A stretch of 64,000 nucleotides of DNA from Tistrella mobilis KA081020-065 (GCF_000264455.2 NC_017957.2:62001-126000), one strand, 5' to 3'; shown: positions 51,105 to 60,276, counted from the stretch's first letter. The notes: generated from the letters alone by a model not told the origin. A program made the numbers and translations.

Positions 51105-51838
51105 TGGATCAGCCGCCGGCTCCGGATCTCCTCCCTCGCAGCCATATTGCCTGGGCACCCTGCTGGCGCATCATCCCCAGCCGCTTTCCGCCGATTTCAC
51201 TGTTCGAGCGGGTCGCCGCACCGGAAGATCTCGATGCGGTCCTCGAACTGGAAGCCATGACCAACCCCCGGCTGAGAGACGAGGTGGGCGAGATCAGTCT
51301 GGTTCCCCCCGGCGAACGGGTCAGCGGCCCGGGATCGAGCATCATCATGGCCGCCTTCACCCACCTCAACCCCGAAGGCAGCCGCTTTTCCGACGGCAGC
51401 TTCGGGGTGTTCTATGCCGCAGCGGCGCTGGAAACCGCCATTGCCGAGACCGTCTACCACCGCGAACGCTTCATGCGGGCAACGGCGGAAAAGGCCATGG
51501 ACCTGGATATGCGGGTCTATCTGGTCGATCTGAAGGGTGAGCTTCACGACCTGCGCGGCCGGCCGGAGGCGTTCGCCGCCGCCTGTCATCCGACGGATTA
51601 TTCCGCAGGCCAGAGCCTTGCCCGGAGGCTGCGCGCGGCCGGTGCGGGCGGCATCGTCTATCACAGCGTCCGGCACGAGGCCGGGCTCTGCGCCGCGGTC
51701 TTCCGCCCGCACCTGCTGTCGAACGGCCGGCAGGAGCGCCATCTCTGCTACCGATGGAACGGTCGCCAGATATCCGACATCTACGAGAAGTCGCGGCTGT
51801 CGATCGATGCCGGTCCCCGGCCGGGCGATCGCGGCTGA
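51104..51838 (+). CDS. RES-domain toxin
   Basis: The product has 244 residues from the ATG at 51104, overlapping the antitoxin stop. RES-family features are the N-terminal arginine in CWRIIP, FGVFYAAAALETAIAETVYH (the conserved glutamate region) and GGIVYHSVRHEAGLCAAVFRP (conserved serine and arginine). RES toxins of this kind (MbcT, ParT) act on NAD+ or ADP-ribosylate targets and stop growth. Some are slightly longer than the minimal domain, as here (N-terminal 60 residues precede it). It forms a type II toxin-antitoxin pair with the upstream gene. Confidence 0.93.
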   Translation: MDQPPAPDLLPRSHIAWAPCWRIIPSRFPPISLFERVAAPEDLDAVLELEAMTNPRLRDEVGEISLVPPGERVSGPGSSIIMAAFTHLNPEGSRFSDGSFGVFYAAAALETAIAETVYHRERFMRATAEKAMDLDMRVYLVDLKGELHDLRGRPEAFAAACHPTDYSAGQSLARRLRAAGAGGIVYHSVRHEAGLCAAVFRPHLLSNGRQERHLCYRWNGRQISDIYEKSRLSIDAGPRPGDRG

Positions 51839-51998
51839 CCGGATCCGCCCCCTCATAACTCCGACTGCCTTTCCAAGCGCCCCGCCCGGCCCGCCCGACG
51901 GAACAGGACGCCCACGGAACAGGACGCCCGCGCGCCGGTTGACGTCCCGCCAGAGGGCCGCGTCTCGGCGGCCGAAGCGGCAGAGGGCGAGGAACAGC

Positions 51999-54740
51999 AT
52001 GCACGTCACCCCGCGCGCCACCATGCGCCTGCAATTCAATGCCGGCTTCACTTTCGACGATGCCGCGGCGCTGGTCGGCTATATGCACCGGCTGGGCATC
52101 AGCCATGTCTATGCCTCGCCGATCCTGGCCGCGCGCGCCGGCTCGACCCATGGCTATGACGTCATCGATCCGACCCGGATTTCCGACGAGATCGGCGGCC
52201 GCGCCGGGCTGGAGCGGCTGGTGGCGGCGCTGCGCCGGCACGAGATGGGGCTGATCCTCGACATCGTGCCCAACCATATGGCGGTCGGCGGCGACGAGAA
52301 CCCGTGGTGGGCCGACGTGCTGGCGAAGGGCGAGGCCAGCCCCCATGCCCGGGTCTTTGATATCGACTGGCGCCATCCGGATCCTGAGCGCGACGGCAAG
52401 GTCCATGCACCGTTTCTGGGGGAGGATTACGACCGGACGCTGGCCGAGGGCGCGCTGCGGCTGGTGCGCGATGATGCCGGCCGGCTGTGGGTGACGGCCC
52501 ATGACCGGCGGTTCCCGATCCGCGACGAGGATCTGCCGGCGATCTTCGGCGAGGGCACGCCCGATGCGGCCGAAGCCGACCGGCTGGTGGCACGCTATCA
52601 CGAGCCCGAAAGCGGGCCCCGCGCCCTGCACCGGCTGCTCGACCGCCAGCATTACCACCTCGCCTGGTGGCGCACCGCGGCCGACGAGGTGAACTGGCGG
52701 CGGTTCTTCGACATCGGCGAGCTGGCGGGCGTGCGCGTCGAAGACCCGGAGGTGTTCGAGGCGACCCACGGCCTGATCTTCGAGCTTTATGCCACAGGGC
52801 TGATCGACGGGCTGCGCATCGACCATATCGACGGGCTGGCAGATCCCGGCGGCTATTGCCGGCGCCTGCGCGCCCGGCTGGAAGACCTGCGCGACCGCCG
52901 GCCGGCGGCGGCGGCCGACCATGCGCCGCTGATCCTGGTGGAAAAGATCCTGGCCCCGGGCGAGCGCCTGCCCGAAGACTGGCCGGTGGAGGGCACCACC
53001 GGCTATGACTTCATGGCCGAGCTGGGCGGGCTGCTCCACGACCCTTCGGGCCGGATGCCGCTGCGCAGCCTGTGGCGCGAGATCACGGGCGAGCCCGACG
53101 ACCCCGAGATCGAAGTGAAGGCCGCCCGCCGCCAGATCCTGGCCACGGCTTTCGAGGCCGATCTGGCCCGCACCGTGCGCGCCTTCGCGGCACTCGCCCG
53201 ATCGCGCCGCCGCGACCGCGACCTGACCACCGCGGCGCTCCGCCGGGTGCTGACCGAGGTGGTGATCCAGGTGCCGGTCTACCGGATCTACGATACCGGC
53301 GACGGCCATGATGCCGCCGATGACGCAACCATCGCAGGCGCGATCGACCGCGCCCGGGCCCATGTGGTGCCCGGCGACCGCCCGGCGCTGGAGCGGCTGG
53401 CCGACTGGCTGCATGGCGGCCGGGCGATCGAGGGCGGCGGTGTCGATGCCTCGGCCGAGGCGGGCCGGACCGACGAGGCCGACCCCGACATGCTCCGCCG
53501 GGCAGCCCTGATCCGCTTTCAGCAGCTGACCGCACCGCTTGCCGCCAAGGCCGTGGAAGACACGGTCTTCTACCGCCAGGCCCCGCTTCTGTCGTGCAAC
53601 GAGGTGGGCTCGGAACCCGGCGCGCCGACCCTGTCGCCGGCGGCTTTTCACCAGGCCTGCATCGACCGCCGGCGCCGCCACCCCATGGGGCTGCTCGCCA
53701 CCGCCACCCACGACCACAAGCGCGGCCCCGACAACCGCATGCGCCTGGCCGTGCTGTCGGAAATGGTCGAGGACTGGAGCCGGACGGTGAAGGCCTGGCG
53801 GCGGATGAACATGCCATCGCAGGTGGCGCCCTCGCAGGTGACATTGGACGGCCATATGGCGCCGCATCCGGCCGACGAGCTGATGCTCTATCAGACGCTG
53901 ATCGGCGTCTGGCCGGCCGGGCTCGACGCCACCCGCGCCGCCCGCAACACGGCAGCCGGCGAGATCCTGCCCCGGGTGGCGGGCTGGTGGCAGAAAGCAC
54001 TGCGCGAAGGCAAGCGCCGCTCCAACTGGGTGGAACCCGATACCGGCTACGAGGCCGCCTGCCTCGCCTTCCTGCAGGCGATCATGGGCAGCGACAGCAG
54101 CTTTCCCGAGGCGCTGGACCGGCTGGTGCGGCGGATCACGCCGGCCGCCATGGTCAATACGCTCGCCCAGACCGTGCTGCAGCTGACCTGCCCCGGCATT
54201 CCCGACATCTATCGCGGATCGGAGGTGCTGGACCTGTCGCTGGTCGACCCCGACAACCGCCGCCCGGTGGATCACGCGCGCCTGGCAGGGCTGCTTGCGG
54301 CCGAAACCGAGCCCGCGGCGGCGCTCGAATCGCCCCGCGACCACGACGCCGCCAAACAGGCGGTGATCGCCCGCATCCTGGCGCTCCGCGCCGGCGATCC
54401 TGCCCTGTTTCTGACCGGCGACTACCTGCCGCTGACGGTGACCGGGCCGGCGGCCGACCATCTGCTCGCCTTCGCCCGGGTCGGCACCGCGACGGAGGGG
54501 ACCCAGCCACCCCATGCCATCATCCTGGTCTCGCGCCTCGCCGACCGGCTGATCCCCGAAGGCGGCGCGCCGCTGATCCCGGCCGAGGGCTGGGCCGACA
54601 CGCTGATCGAGATCCCGGGCCCGCTCGCCGGCCATCATCACGAGGTGCTGACGGGTGAAAGACTGGCGCTCCGCGAGGGCGGGCTCGCGGTCTCGGGCCT
54701 GCTGACCCGGCTGCCGGTGGCGGTGATGACGGGGGTTTGA
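51999..54740 (+). CDS. treY: Maltooligosyl trehalose synthase TreY
   Basis: The product has 913 residues from the ATG at 51999 (MHVTPRATMRLQFNAGFTF), with GAGG sequences 8-16 bases upstream; the frame is open further upstream but overlaps the RES toxin. It is a GH13 enzyme converting the reducing end of maltooligosaccharides into a trehalosyl unit. Motifs are YASPILAARAGSTHGYDV, LILDIVPNHMA, GLRIDHIDGLADPGGY and the late PGIPDIYRGSEVLDLSLVDP. The partner treZ is not in the window. It converges with the esterase gene at 54767. The 160 bases before it hold no gene. Confidence 0.96.
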   Translation: MHVTPRATMRLQFNAGFTFDDAAALVGYMHRLGISHVYASPILAARAGSTHGYDVIDPTRISDEIGGRAGLERLVAALRRHEMGLILDIVPNHMAVGGDENPWWADVLAKGEASPHARVFDIDWRHPDPERDGKVHAPFLGEDYDRTLAEGALRLVRDDAGRLWVTAHDRRFPIRDEDLPAIFGEGTPDAAEADRLVARYHEPESGPRALHRLLDRQHYHLAWWRTAADEVNWRRFFDIGELAGVRVEDPEVFEATHGLIFELYATGLIDGLRIDHIDGLADPGGYCRRLRARLEDLRDRRPAAAADHAPLILVEKILAPGERLPEDWPVEGTTGYDFMAELGGLLHDPSGRMPLRSLWREITGEPDDPEIEVKAARRQILATAFEADLARTVRAFAALARSRRRDRDLTTAALRRVLTEVVIQVPVYRIYDTGDGHDAADDATIAGAIDRARAHVVPGDRPALERLADWLHGGRAIEGGGVDASAEAGRTDEADPDMLRRAALIRFQQLTAPLAAKAVEDTVFYRQAPLLSCNEVGSEPGAPTLSPAAFHQACIDRRRRHPMGLLATATHDHKRGPDNRMRLAVLSEMVEDWSRTVKAWRRMNMPSQVAPSQVTLDGHMAPHPADELMLYQTLIGVWPAGLDATRAARNTAAGEILPRVAGWWQKALREGKRRSNWVEPDTGYEAACLAFLQAIMGSDSSFPEALDRLVRRITPAAMVNTLAQTVLQLTCPGIPDIYRGSEVLDLSLVDPDNRRPVDHARLAGLLAAETEPAAALESPRDHDAAKQAVIARILALRAGDPALFLTGDYLPLTVTGPAADHLLAFARVGTATEGTQPPHAIILVSRLADRLIPEGGAPLIPAEGWADTLIEIPGPLAGHHHEVLTGERLALREGGLAVSGLLTRLPVAVMTGV

Positions 54741-54766
54741 CGGCGCCGGACATCGATGGCGCGGCT

Positions 54767-55759
54767 TTACCCACGCGTCCGCCCGAGGAGGCGCGCCCCG
54801 AAGGCATCCACCACCCGCGCAAAGGCCGCTTCGGCGCCTGCCGACAGGCCGGCATAGCCCGGGAAGTTGTGGATCATGTCGGGCAGGCGCAGATGGTCGA
54901 CCGGCACGCCGGCCGCCGCCAGGCGGTCCGCCATGGCGTCGCCCTGGTCCGAGAGCGGGTCGAAGCCGGCGGTGACCAGCACGATCGGGCAAGTGCCGGC
55001 GACCTCCGGCCAGAGCAGGGGCGAGGCGCGGGGGTCCAGGGCGTCCTCGGGGCCGGTCAGCAGCAGATCGCAGAACCAGTCCATGGTGGCGGTGTCGAGG
55101 AAATAGCCTCTGCCGAAGGCGGCCATCGACGGATAGCTGACGTCTTGTCCGGCATTCGGGCGGAAATCGGTCACGGGATAGAGGGCCAGGCCGGCAACCG
55201 GCTGCGGGCCTTCGGGCCGGTCGCGGGCGGTGAGCGCCGTGACCAGGGTCAGGCAGCCGCCGGCGCTGTCGCCCGCAAGCCCGATTGCGGCCGGATCGGC
55301 GCCCCAGGCCGCCGCATCGCCGGCCACCAGGCTGAAGACGTCCCAGGCATCCTCGACCGCGGCCGGGAAGGGATGTTCCGGCGCCAGGCGATAATCCGGG
55401 GTCAGGACCAGCGCGCCCAGCCGGTCGGCCAGCCGGCGCGACTGGTTGTCATAGGCCGCCGGATCGCCGACCACGAAACCGCCGCCGTGGAAATAGATCA
55501 CCAGCGGCAGTGCCGGGGCATCGCCCGCCCGCGCCGGCCGGTAGAGCCGGGCATCGATCACCCGGTCCGGCAGCTCCAGCACATGTTCCGTCATGGCGAC
55601 CGACGCTTCAGGGGCGCGGATGCCGCGGATCAGATAGCGCTCGCGATAGGCGGCGCGCGCCTCGGGCACCGGCAGATCGCGGATGCTCGGCCCGGCAGGG
55701 GCCTCGGCGGCGGCCTTCAGCATCGCCTTCAGGGCAGGGTCGAGGGCGTCGTCGGTCAT
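54767..55759 (-). CDS. Alpha/beta hydrolase, hormone-sensitive-lipase (HSL) family esterase
   Basis: The 330-residue cytoplasmic protein has the oxyanion motif YFHGGGFVVGD and the nucleophile motif GLAGDSAGGCLT. The acid/His part is near VTAGFDPLSDQGDAMAD and HNFPGYAGLSAGAE, giving the Ser-Asp-His triad of HSL/acetylhydrolase enzymes. The substrate is probably a short-chain ester. It is transcribed away from the paiB-like gene and ends against treY; GCGCC/GGCGC at 54743-54762 could form a small shared hairpin. Confidence 0.92.
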   Translation of the reverse strand: MTDDALDPALKAMLKAAAEAPAGPSIRDLPVPEARAAYRERYLIRGIRAPEASVAMTEHVLELPDRVIDARLYRPARAGDAPALPLVIYFHGGGFVVGDPAAYDNQSRRLADRLGALVLTPDYRLAPEHPFPAAVEDAWDVFSLVAGDAAAWGADPAAIGLAGDSAGGCLTLVTALTARDRPEGPQPVAGLALYPVTDFRPNAGQDVSYPSMAAFGRGYFLDTATMDWFCDLLLTGPEDALDPRASPLLWPEVAGTCPIVLVTAGFDPLSDQGDAMADRLAAAGVPVDHLRLPDMIHNFPGYAGLSAGAEAAFARVVDAFGARLLGRTRG

Positions 55760-55795
55760 GCGGGGAAACTCCGGTCGGAGGGGACATCACGGCTA

Positions 55796-55824
55796 TTGTG
55801 ACTTTCATGATATCAAAATACAAT
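55796..55824 (+). promoter_or_regulatory. Sigma-70-type promoter for the paiB-like gene
   Basis: TTGTGA (55796-55801) and TACAAT (55819-55824) are separated by exactly 17 bases, in a short AT-rich patch about 36 bases ahead of the ATG at 55861. Confidence 0.65.
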
Positions 55825-55860
55825 ATGCTCAGCACCCCATTCACGACGGATCGGCCCCCG

Positions 55861-56490
55861 ATGTACGTGCCCACCCATTACCGCACCGACGACCCTGCCG
55901 CCATTCTGGGCTGGCTGACCCGCTTCCCCTTCGGCACGCTGGTGACCGCAGGCGCCGACGGCCTGCCGCTCGCCACCTCGCTGCCGTTCATCACAGAAGA
56001 CCACGCCCCCCACGACATCACCGGCCTCACCATCGCCGCCCATATGGCCAGGCGCAACCCCCATGCGGCGGCGCTGTCGACCGGCATGCCGGCCCTGCTG
56101 GTGGTCAACGGCCCCGATGCCTATATCTCACCCGCCTGGTATGAAAGCCCGGTCAACGTGCCGACCTGGGATTATGTCGGCCTGCAGATCCGCGGCCGGC
56201 TGACGGTCATCGACGACCGCGACGGCCTGCTCGACCTGATGCACCGCCAGATCGCCGCCTTCGAGGCCCGCAGCGCCACCGGCTGGACCCTCGATGCGGC
56301 GCCGGAGCCCCATGTCGACCGGCTGATCCAGGGCGTCGTCGGCCTCCGCATCCAGGTGGAGCGGATCGACTGCATGCAGAAGCTCAGCCAGAACAAACCC
56401 ACCGACCGCCCGACCATCCAGGCCGCATTGCGCGCCTCCGGCAGCGATTACGGGCCGGTGGTGGCGGGGTTGATGGATCTGGTTAAGTGA
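55861..56490 (+). CDS. PaiB-like FMN-binding negative transcriptional regulator
   Basis: The product has 209 residues from the ATG at 55861 (MYVPTHYRTDDPAAILGWL). Family signatures are FPFGTLVT, ATSLPFI, YISPAWYESPVNVPTWDY (landmark near 87-104) and a late VVGLRIQVERIDCMQKLSQN followed by NKPTDRP. PaiB proteins bind FMN in a split-barrel fold and are linked to repression of sporulation and protease genes in Bacillus; in proteobacteria the role is uncertain. A good promoter lies just upstream. Confidence 0.92.
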   Translation: MYVPTHYRTDDPAAILGWLTRFPFGTLVTAGADGLPLATSLPFITEDHAPHDITGLTIAAHMARRNPHAAALSTGMPALLVVNGPDAYISPAWYESPVNVPTWDYVGLQIRGRLTVIDDRDGLLDLMHRQIAAFEARSATGWTLDAAPEPHVDRLIQGVVGLRIQVERIDCMQKLSQNKPTDRPTIQAALRASGSDYGPVVAGLMDLVK

Positions 56491-56521
56491 CGGTCTTTTG
56501 ATTGCCCAAGAGTCAATCGCA

Positions 56522-57283
56522 TCAGGTCTCGTGCAGGCACAGCAACCGCTTCGCCGCAATCCGCGTCTCCCCCGGATAGCCGAAGGCGTTGTTCACATAG
56601 CGCACGCCGTCGATCACCTGGTCGCGGTTGACATGGCTGTGACCATAGACATGGGTGACCGGCCGCCAGGCGCGCAGCTGCGCCTCAAGTTTGCGGGTGC
56701 CGAGCACGGGGTAGACGATGCGTTTGGCCGGCGGGATGAAGTCCGGCATCACGTCGATGCGGGGCAGGAAATGCGAGACCGTGATGGTGGCAAGGTGCGC
56801 TGCCGCCACCGGGGTCGGGTTGCGGGCCAGGAAGGCGTCGGTGATCATGGCCGGCGTCATGCCCTCGGGCCAGCGGCAGGCGCGGAAATCGGTCCAGGCC
56901 AGGCGCAGATCGCGCGAGGGCTCGCCGAACGAGAAGTCGTACCAGCCATAGAGCGGCACGATCCGCAGCCCGGCGCCGTGCCAGACCTGCTGGACGGCGC
57001 CGCTTTCATGGGCGATGCGGCGGACCTCGTCGAATTTCGCGAACGAGTCCTCATGGGTGCGGTCGCGCACCACCCACAGCTCGTGATTGCCGGGCAGATA
57101 GATCAGCGTGCGGAACCGCAGGGCCAGCCGTTCCAGCGTGCGGCCCAGGCGCTGCGGCATGTCGGAGACGTCGCCGGCCAGGATCAGCAGATCGTCGACG
57201 TAATCGGCGGTCGACAGACCGGCCACCCACTGGTCGTTCTCGTCGTAATCGACATGCAGGTCCGAGACGGTAAAGACGCGCAT
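56522..57283 (-). CDS. Calcineurin-like metallophosphoesterase
   Basis: The product has 253 residues from the ATG at 57281-57283 (MRVFTVSDLHVDYD), favoured over 57313 because GGAG lies four bases upstream. Metal-binding motifs are SDLHVD, LAGDVSD, LPGNHE and GHSH (THVYGHSHVNRDQ). The substrate is unknown. It converges with the paiB-like gene; GATTG/CAATC at 56500-56518 in the gap could form a weak hairpin. Confidence 0.92.
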   Translation of the reverse strand: MRVFTVSDLHVDYDENDQWVAGLSTADYVDDLLILAGDVSDMPQRLGRTLERLALRFRTLIYLPGNHELWVVRDRTHEDSFAKFDEVRRIAHESGAVQQVWHGAGLRIVPLYGWYDFSFGEPSRDLRLAWTDFRACRWPEGMTPAMITDAFLARNPTPVAAAHLATITVSHFLPRIDVMPDFIPPAKRIVYPVLGTRKLEAQLRAWRPVTHVYGHSHVNRDQVIDGVRYVNNAFGYPGETRIAAKRLLCLHET

Positions 57284-57415
57284 CAACTCCGGTCCGGGTT
57301 CGGTCTGGGCCATCCGCCCGGCACCGTCGGAACCGGGTTCCGGGAGAGCCGCCGATCATAGAGGCAAACCGGTCCGGAGGGAAACCGCGGCCGGCGTCAC
57401 ATGGTTGGGGCAGGA

Positions 57416-57468
57416 CTTGCGCACCGGTGAGGCGGGGCTTGCGCGCCGGTGAGGCAGGGCTTGCGCAG
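57416..57468. repeat. 22-base tandem repeat, about 2.4 units
   Basis: Units at 57416-57437 and 57438-57459 differ at two positions, and a third begins at 57460 (CTTGCGCAG). It lies in the gap between the divergent metallophosphoesterase and MFS genes, about 60 bases before the MFS start. Confidence 0.75.
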
Positions 57469-57526
57469 GGGCGGCAGGTGTGCGACAGCCGGTCAGCCCC
57501 TCCCCCCGGCCGGAAATGAGACATCC

Positions 57527-58717
57527 ATGGACGACCAGACCTCCCAGACCGACACGCCACCTCCCCGGGGCCTGATCGGCCTGCTGATCGCGGCGGTGGT
57601 CACCGTCGGCTCCAACGCCTTGCTGCTGAGCCCGATCCTGCTGGATGTTGCGCGCGATTTCGCCACCGACAGCGTCACCATCGCCCGGGTGATCTCGGCC
57701 TATGGCGCCGCAACCGCGGTCTCGGCGCTGTTTCTGTCGACGGCGGTGGACCGGTTCGGCGCGAAGCGGGTGCTGGTGGCGACCACCGCGGTGATGGCGC
57801 TCGCCCTTGCCGCCAGCGCCGCCGCCCCGGCCTGGCCGGTGCTGGCCGCCGCCCAGATGCTGGCCGGCATCACCGCCGGCATGCTGCTGCCGGCGATCTA
57901 TGCCACCGCCACCAGCCTGGGCGGGGCGGCACGCGGCGCGCGGGTGCTGGGCCGGGTGCTGAACGGCTGGGCGATTTCCCTGGTCGCCGGCGTGCCGGCC
58001 TCGGCCGCGATCACCGATCTCGCCGGCTGGCGGGTCGCCTATGTCGTGCTGGCGGTGATCGCCGCCGCCACCTGCCTGGGTTGCCGGCGGCTGCCGGCAG
58101 GGCCTGCGCGCGACACCGCCAGCACGCCTCACCGGGTCGCCTCGCCGCTCGCCACCCTCCGCCGGCCGGGAGTGGCCTCTCTGCTGGTGGTCTGCCTCAC
58201 CTTCATGACCGCCTTTTATGGCTGCTATGCCTTCGTGGGCGATGCCTTCCGCCGGGCGCTGGATCTGGATGCCGGCACCGCCGGCCTGTTCGTGCTGGCC
58301 TATGGCGCGGGCTTCGGCCTCGCCAGCCTGGCGGCACCGCTGATCGACCGGATCGGCCCGGCACGGCTGCTGCCGCGGGTGATGGTGGCGATCGCCGGGG
58401 TCTATCTGGTCCTCACCCCCGCCCTTCAGACCTTCCCCACCGCACTCGCCGTGGCCGCGGTCTGGGGCATGGTCAACCATCTGGGGCTGAACATGCTGGT
58501 GCTGCTGCTGTCGCGCCGGGCGGCCGGGGCCGGCGGCGCGGTGATGGGGCTGCATTCGGCCGTGACCTACACGGCGGTCTTCCTGGGGCCGCTGCTGCTG
58601 GGTCTGGCCTATGAAGGCATCGGCTTCGGCGCGGTTGCGGGCGCGGCCGCCGCGGCCGCACTGATCGGCGCCGTGGCGGCCTGGCGCGATGCATCGCGCT
58701 GGTCACCCTCCCACTAG
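57527..58717 (+). CDS. MFS transporter, drug-efflux type
   Basis: The product has 396 residues from the ATG at 57527 (MDDQTSQTDTPPPRGLIGLL). Twelve transmembrane helices are apparent in two halves. The major-facilitator loop motif appears as DRFGAKRVL after helix 2, and a helix-5 region reads GWAISLVAGVPASAAITDLAGWR (landmark at about 148-170). Small hydrophobic substrates or drugs are typical for this subfamily. The AraC regulator 61 bases downstream in the same direction may control it. Confidence 0.92.
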   Translation: MDDQTSQTDTPPPRGLIGLLIAAVVTVGSNALLLSPILLDVARDFATDSVTIARVISAYGAATAVSALFLSTAVDRFGAKRVLVATTAVMALALAASAAAPAWPVLAAAQMLAGITAGMLLPAIYATATSLGGAARGARVLGRVLNGWAISLVAGVPASAAITDLAGWRVAYVVLAVIAAATCLGCRRLPAGPARDTASTPHRVASPLATLRRPGVASLLVVCLTFMTAFYGCYAFVGDAFRRALDLDAGTAGLFVLAYGAGFGLASLAAPLIDRIGPARLLPRVMVAIAGVYLVLTPALQTFPTALAVAAVWGMVNHLGLNMLVLLLSRRAAGAGGAVMGLHSAVTYTAVFLGPLLLGLAYEGIGFGAVAGAAAAAALIGAVAAWRDASRWSPSH

Positions 58718-58778
58718 CCGGGCCGGTCTTCCATCTGAGAGACTATGGGTGCCCCGACTGCCCGCAAGGTCCCGCCCG

Positions 58779-59609
58779 ATGTCGCAGCCCGCCACCCGCT
58801 TCCGCCGCCTTGCCACAGCCCTGCCCGGCGTCGAGGCGGTGACGGCGGAAACCACCCGCCGCTTCGCCCGCCACACCCATGACCAGTTCGGCATCGGCGT
58901 GATCGTCCGCGGCGCCCAGGGCTCGGCCAGCGGCCGCGGGCCGGTGGAGGCGGGGCCGGGCGATGTGATCACGGTCAACCCGGGCGAGGTGCATGACGGC
59001 TGGCCGATCGGCGATGCCGGCCGCGCCTGGCGCATGCTCTATATCGACCCGCCGGCGCTGGCAGAGGCGGCGGCGGATCTGCTGCGGTCGGGCGATGCCG
59101 AATTCCACCACCCGGCCGCCACCGCCCCGGCCACCGCCGCGCGCTTCCTCGCCGCCTTCCACAGCCTGACCACACAGGCGACCACCGCCGGACAGGCGAC
59201 CACCGCCGGCCCCCTCGCCCGCGAGGAGCGTCTGACCGTGCTGCTCGCCGATCTTCTGGGCGGCCTGCTGGTGCCGGCCGGCCGCCCGACCATCCCCCCC
59301 GGCATCGCCCGCGCCCGCACCGCCATCGACGACGACCCCGCCGCCGCCCATGATCTGGCGGGGCTCGCCGCCCTCGCGGAAACCGGCCGCTTCCAGCTGA
59401 TCCGCAGCTTCACCCGCGCGACCGGCTTCACCCCCCATGCCTATGTTCTGGAACGCCGCGTCCAGCTCGCCCGCCGCCTGATCACCACCGGCACGCCGCT
59501 CGCCGAAGCGGCCGCCGCCGCGGGCTTCGCCGACCAGAGCCACATGACCCGCCACATGACCCGCCGGCTGGGTGCAACGCCGGGGGTTTGGGCGGGGAAA
59601 GAGGTATGA
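58779..59609 (+). CDS. AraC-family transcriptional regulator
   Basis: The product has 276 residues from the ATG at 58779. The N-terminal cupin-type effector domain (RHTHDQFGIGVIVRGAQ; GDVITVNPGEVHDGWP) is followed by the C-terminal double helix-turn-helix (LAETGRFQLIRSFTRATGFT; VQLARRLITTGTPLAEAAAA; GFADQSHMTRHMTRRLGATP). A short duplicated QATTAGQATTAG lies in the linker. It is probably a regulator of the adjacent MFS exporter. Confidence 0.93.
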   Translation: MSQPATRFRRLATALPGVEAVTAETTRRFARHTHDQFGIGVIVRGAQGSASGRGPVEAGPGDVITVNPGEVHDGWPIGDAGRAWRMLYIDPPALAEAAADLLRSGDAEFHHPAATAPATAARFLAAFHSLTTQATTAGQATTAGPLAREERLTVLLADLLGGLLVPAGRPTIPPGIARARTAIDDDPAAAHDLAGLAALAETGRFQLIRSFTRATGFTPHAYVLERRVQLARRLITTGTPLAEAAAAAGFADQSHMTRHMTRRLGATPGVWAGKEV

Positions 59610-59619
59610 CGGAACGGCG

Positions 59620-59901
59620 TCAGCGCGACCCAGGAGGCCAGCGGCGCGCGGCATGCAGCACGTGCAATATCCGAACCGAATCAACGCTCAGCTGATAGAC
59701 CAGGATGTAGTTGCGATGGACCATCAGCTCGCGTGTGCCATGGACACGACCAGGCCGTCCCAGAGATGGATAGAGCACCAACTGGAGCGCCTTTGCTCGG
59801 AAAAGCTCGTCCAGCACAAGTGCAGCTGCCAAATCATCAGCAGCAATGTAGCGACGAATTTCCTGTCGGCTTCTGAGTGCCTGGGGCGTCCAGACAATTT
59901 T
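59620..59901 (-). pseudogene. RelE/ParE-family toxin with disrupted start (module 1)
   Basis: Translation downstream of the antitoxin stop reads KIVWTPQALRSRQEIRRYIA then ADDLAAALVLDELFRAK and ends HVLHAARRWPPGSR, a complete ParE-like body of about 93 residues. The expected overlapping GTG start is out of frame because the DNA has GTG followed by five A residues; with four A the start would read GTG-AAA-ATT-GTC. The only other usual in-frame start is TTG at 59832, which would remove the first 23 residues. It is therefore probably inactive, unless translated from a rare start such as ATT or by slippage. Confidence 0.7.
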
Positions 59902-60192
59902 TCACGAAGCGGCGCCGTTCAACCTGCGCCGGATTTCTGCCCGCCAAATCTCGGCATCAGCTTCAACATCATCACTGGATACGACATTGCCCGCATCAGC
60001 CTCGGCGATGGCCGCCTCCACTTCACGCCGAAACCACCGGTCATAGGCTGCAGCCTCGACCTGGTCTCGAACATAGTCCCGCATGAAGTCACGCAGAAGT
60101 TCGGCGCCGGTACGATCACTGCCCTTCGCCGCTTCGGCAAACGCATCCTTCAGTCCTTCATCGACCTGAAAGGTAAAGGTGGTCTCGGCCAT
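59902..60192 (-). CDS. RelB/ParD-like ribbon-helix-helix antitoxin (module 1)
   Basis: The product has 96 residues from the ATG at 60190-60192, preferred because GGGGG lies five bases upstream; 60207 is an alternative start. The N-terminus TFTFQVDEGLKDAFAEAAKG is a beta strand and helix of the RHH DNA-binding fold, with RTGAELLRDFMRDYV. The C-terminal part is acidic and helical (EAAIAEADAGNVVSSDDVEA) for toxin binding. It ends where the toxin body begins. It should repress its own promoter. Confidence 0.85.
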   Translation of the reverse strand: MAETTFTFQVDEGLKDAFAEAAKGSDRTGAELLRDFMRDYVRDQVEAAAYDRWFRREVEAAIAEADAGNVVSSDDVEADAEIWRAEIRRRLNGAAS

Positions 60193-60207
60193 ACTGACCC
60201 CCGGCAT

Positions 60208-60250
60208 TGCTGAGTCAGCAGATTATGGCACACCAGACCCTGCGGGTGAA
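60208..60250 (-). promoter_or_regulatory. Promoter and operator of toxin-antitoxin module 1
   Basis: On the minus strand a -10 CATAAT (60222-60227) and a -35 TTCACC (60245-60250) are 17 bases apart. Directly downstream lies the perfect palindrome TGCTGACTCAGCA (60208-60220), a likely antitoxin-binding site overlapping the transcription start. Confidence 0.55.
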
Positions 60251-60276
60251 CAGCCCCGCAATTCCGTTCAAGACGC

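Noticed and set aside
56500..56518. Terminator between the paiB-like and metallophosphoesterase genes
   Set aside because: Only a 5-bp stem with a 9-base loop and no T-run; too weak to list as a terminator.
59572..60213. 213-codon plus-strand frame across toxin-antitoxin module 1
   Set aside because: The minus strand codes a recognisable ParE body and RHH antitoxin; the plus frame shows no family features.
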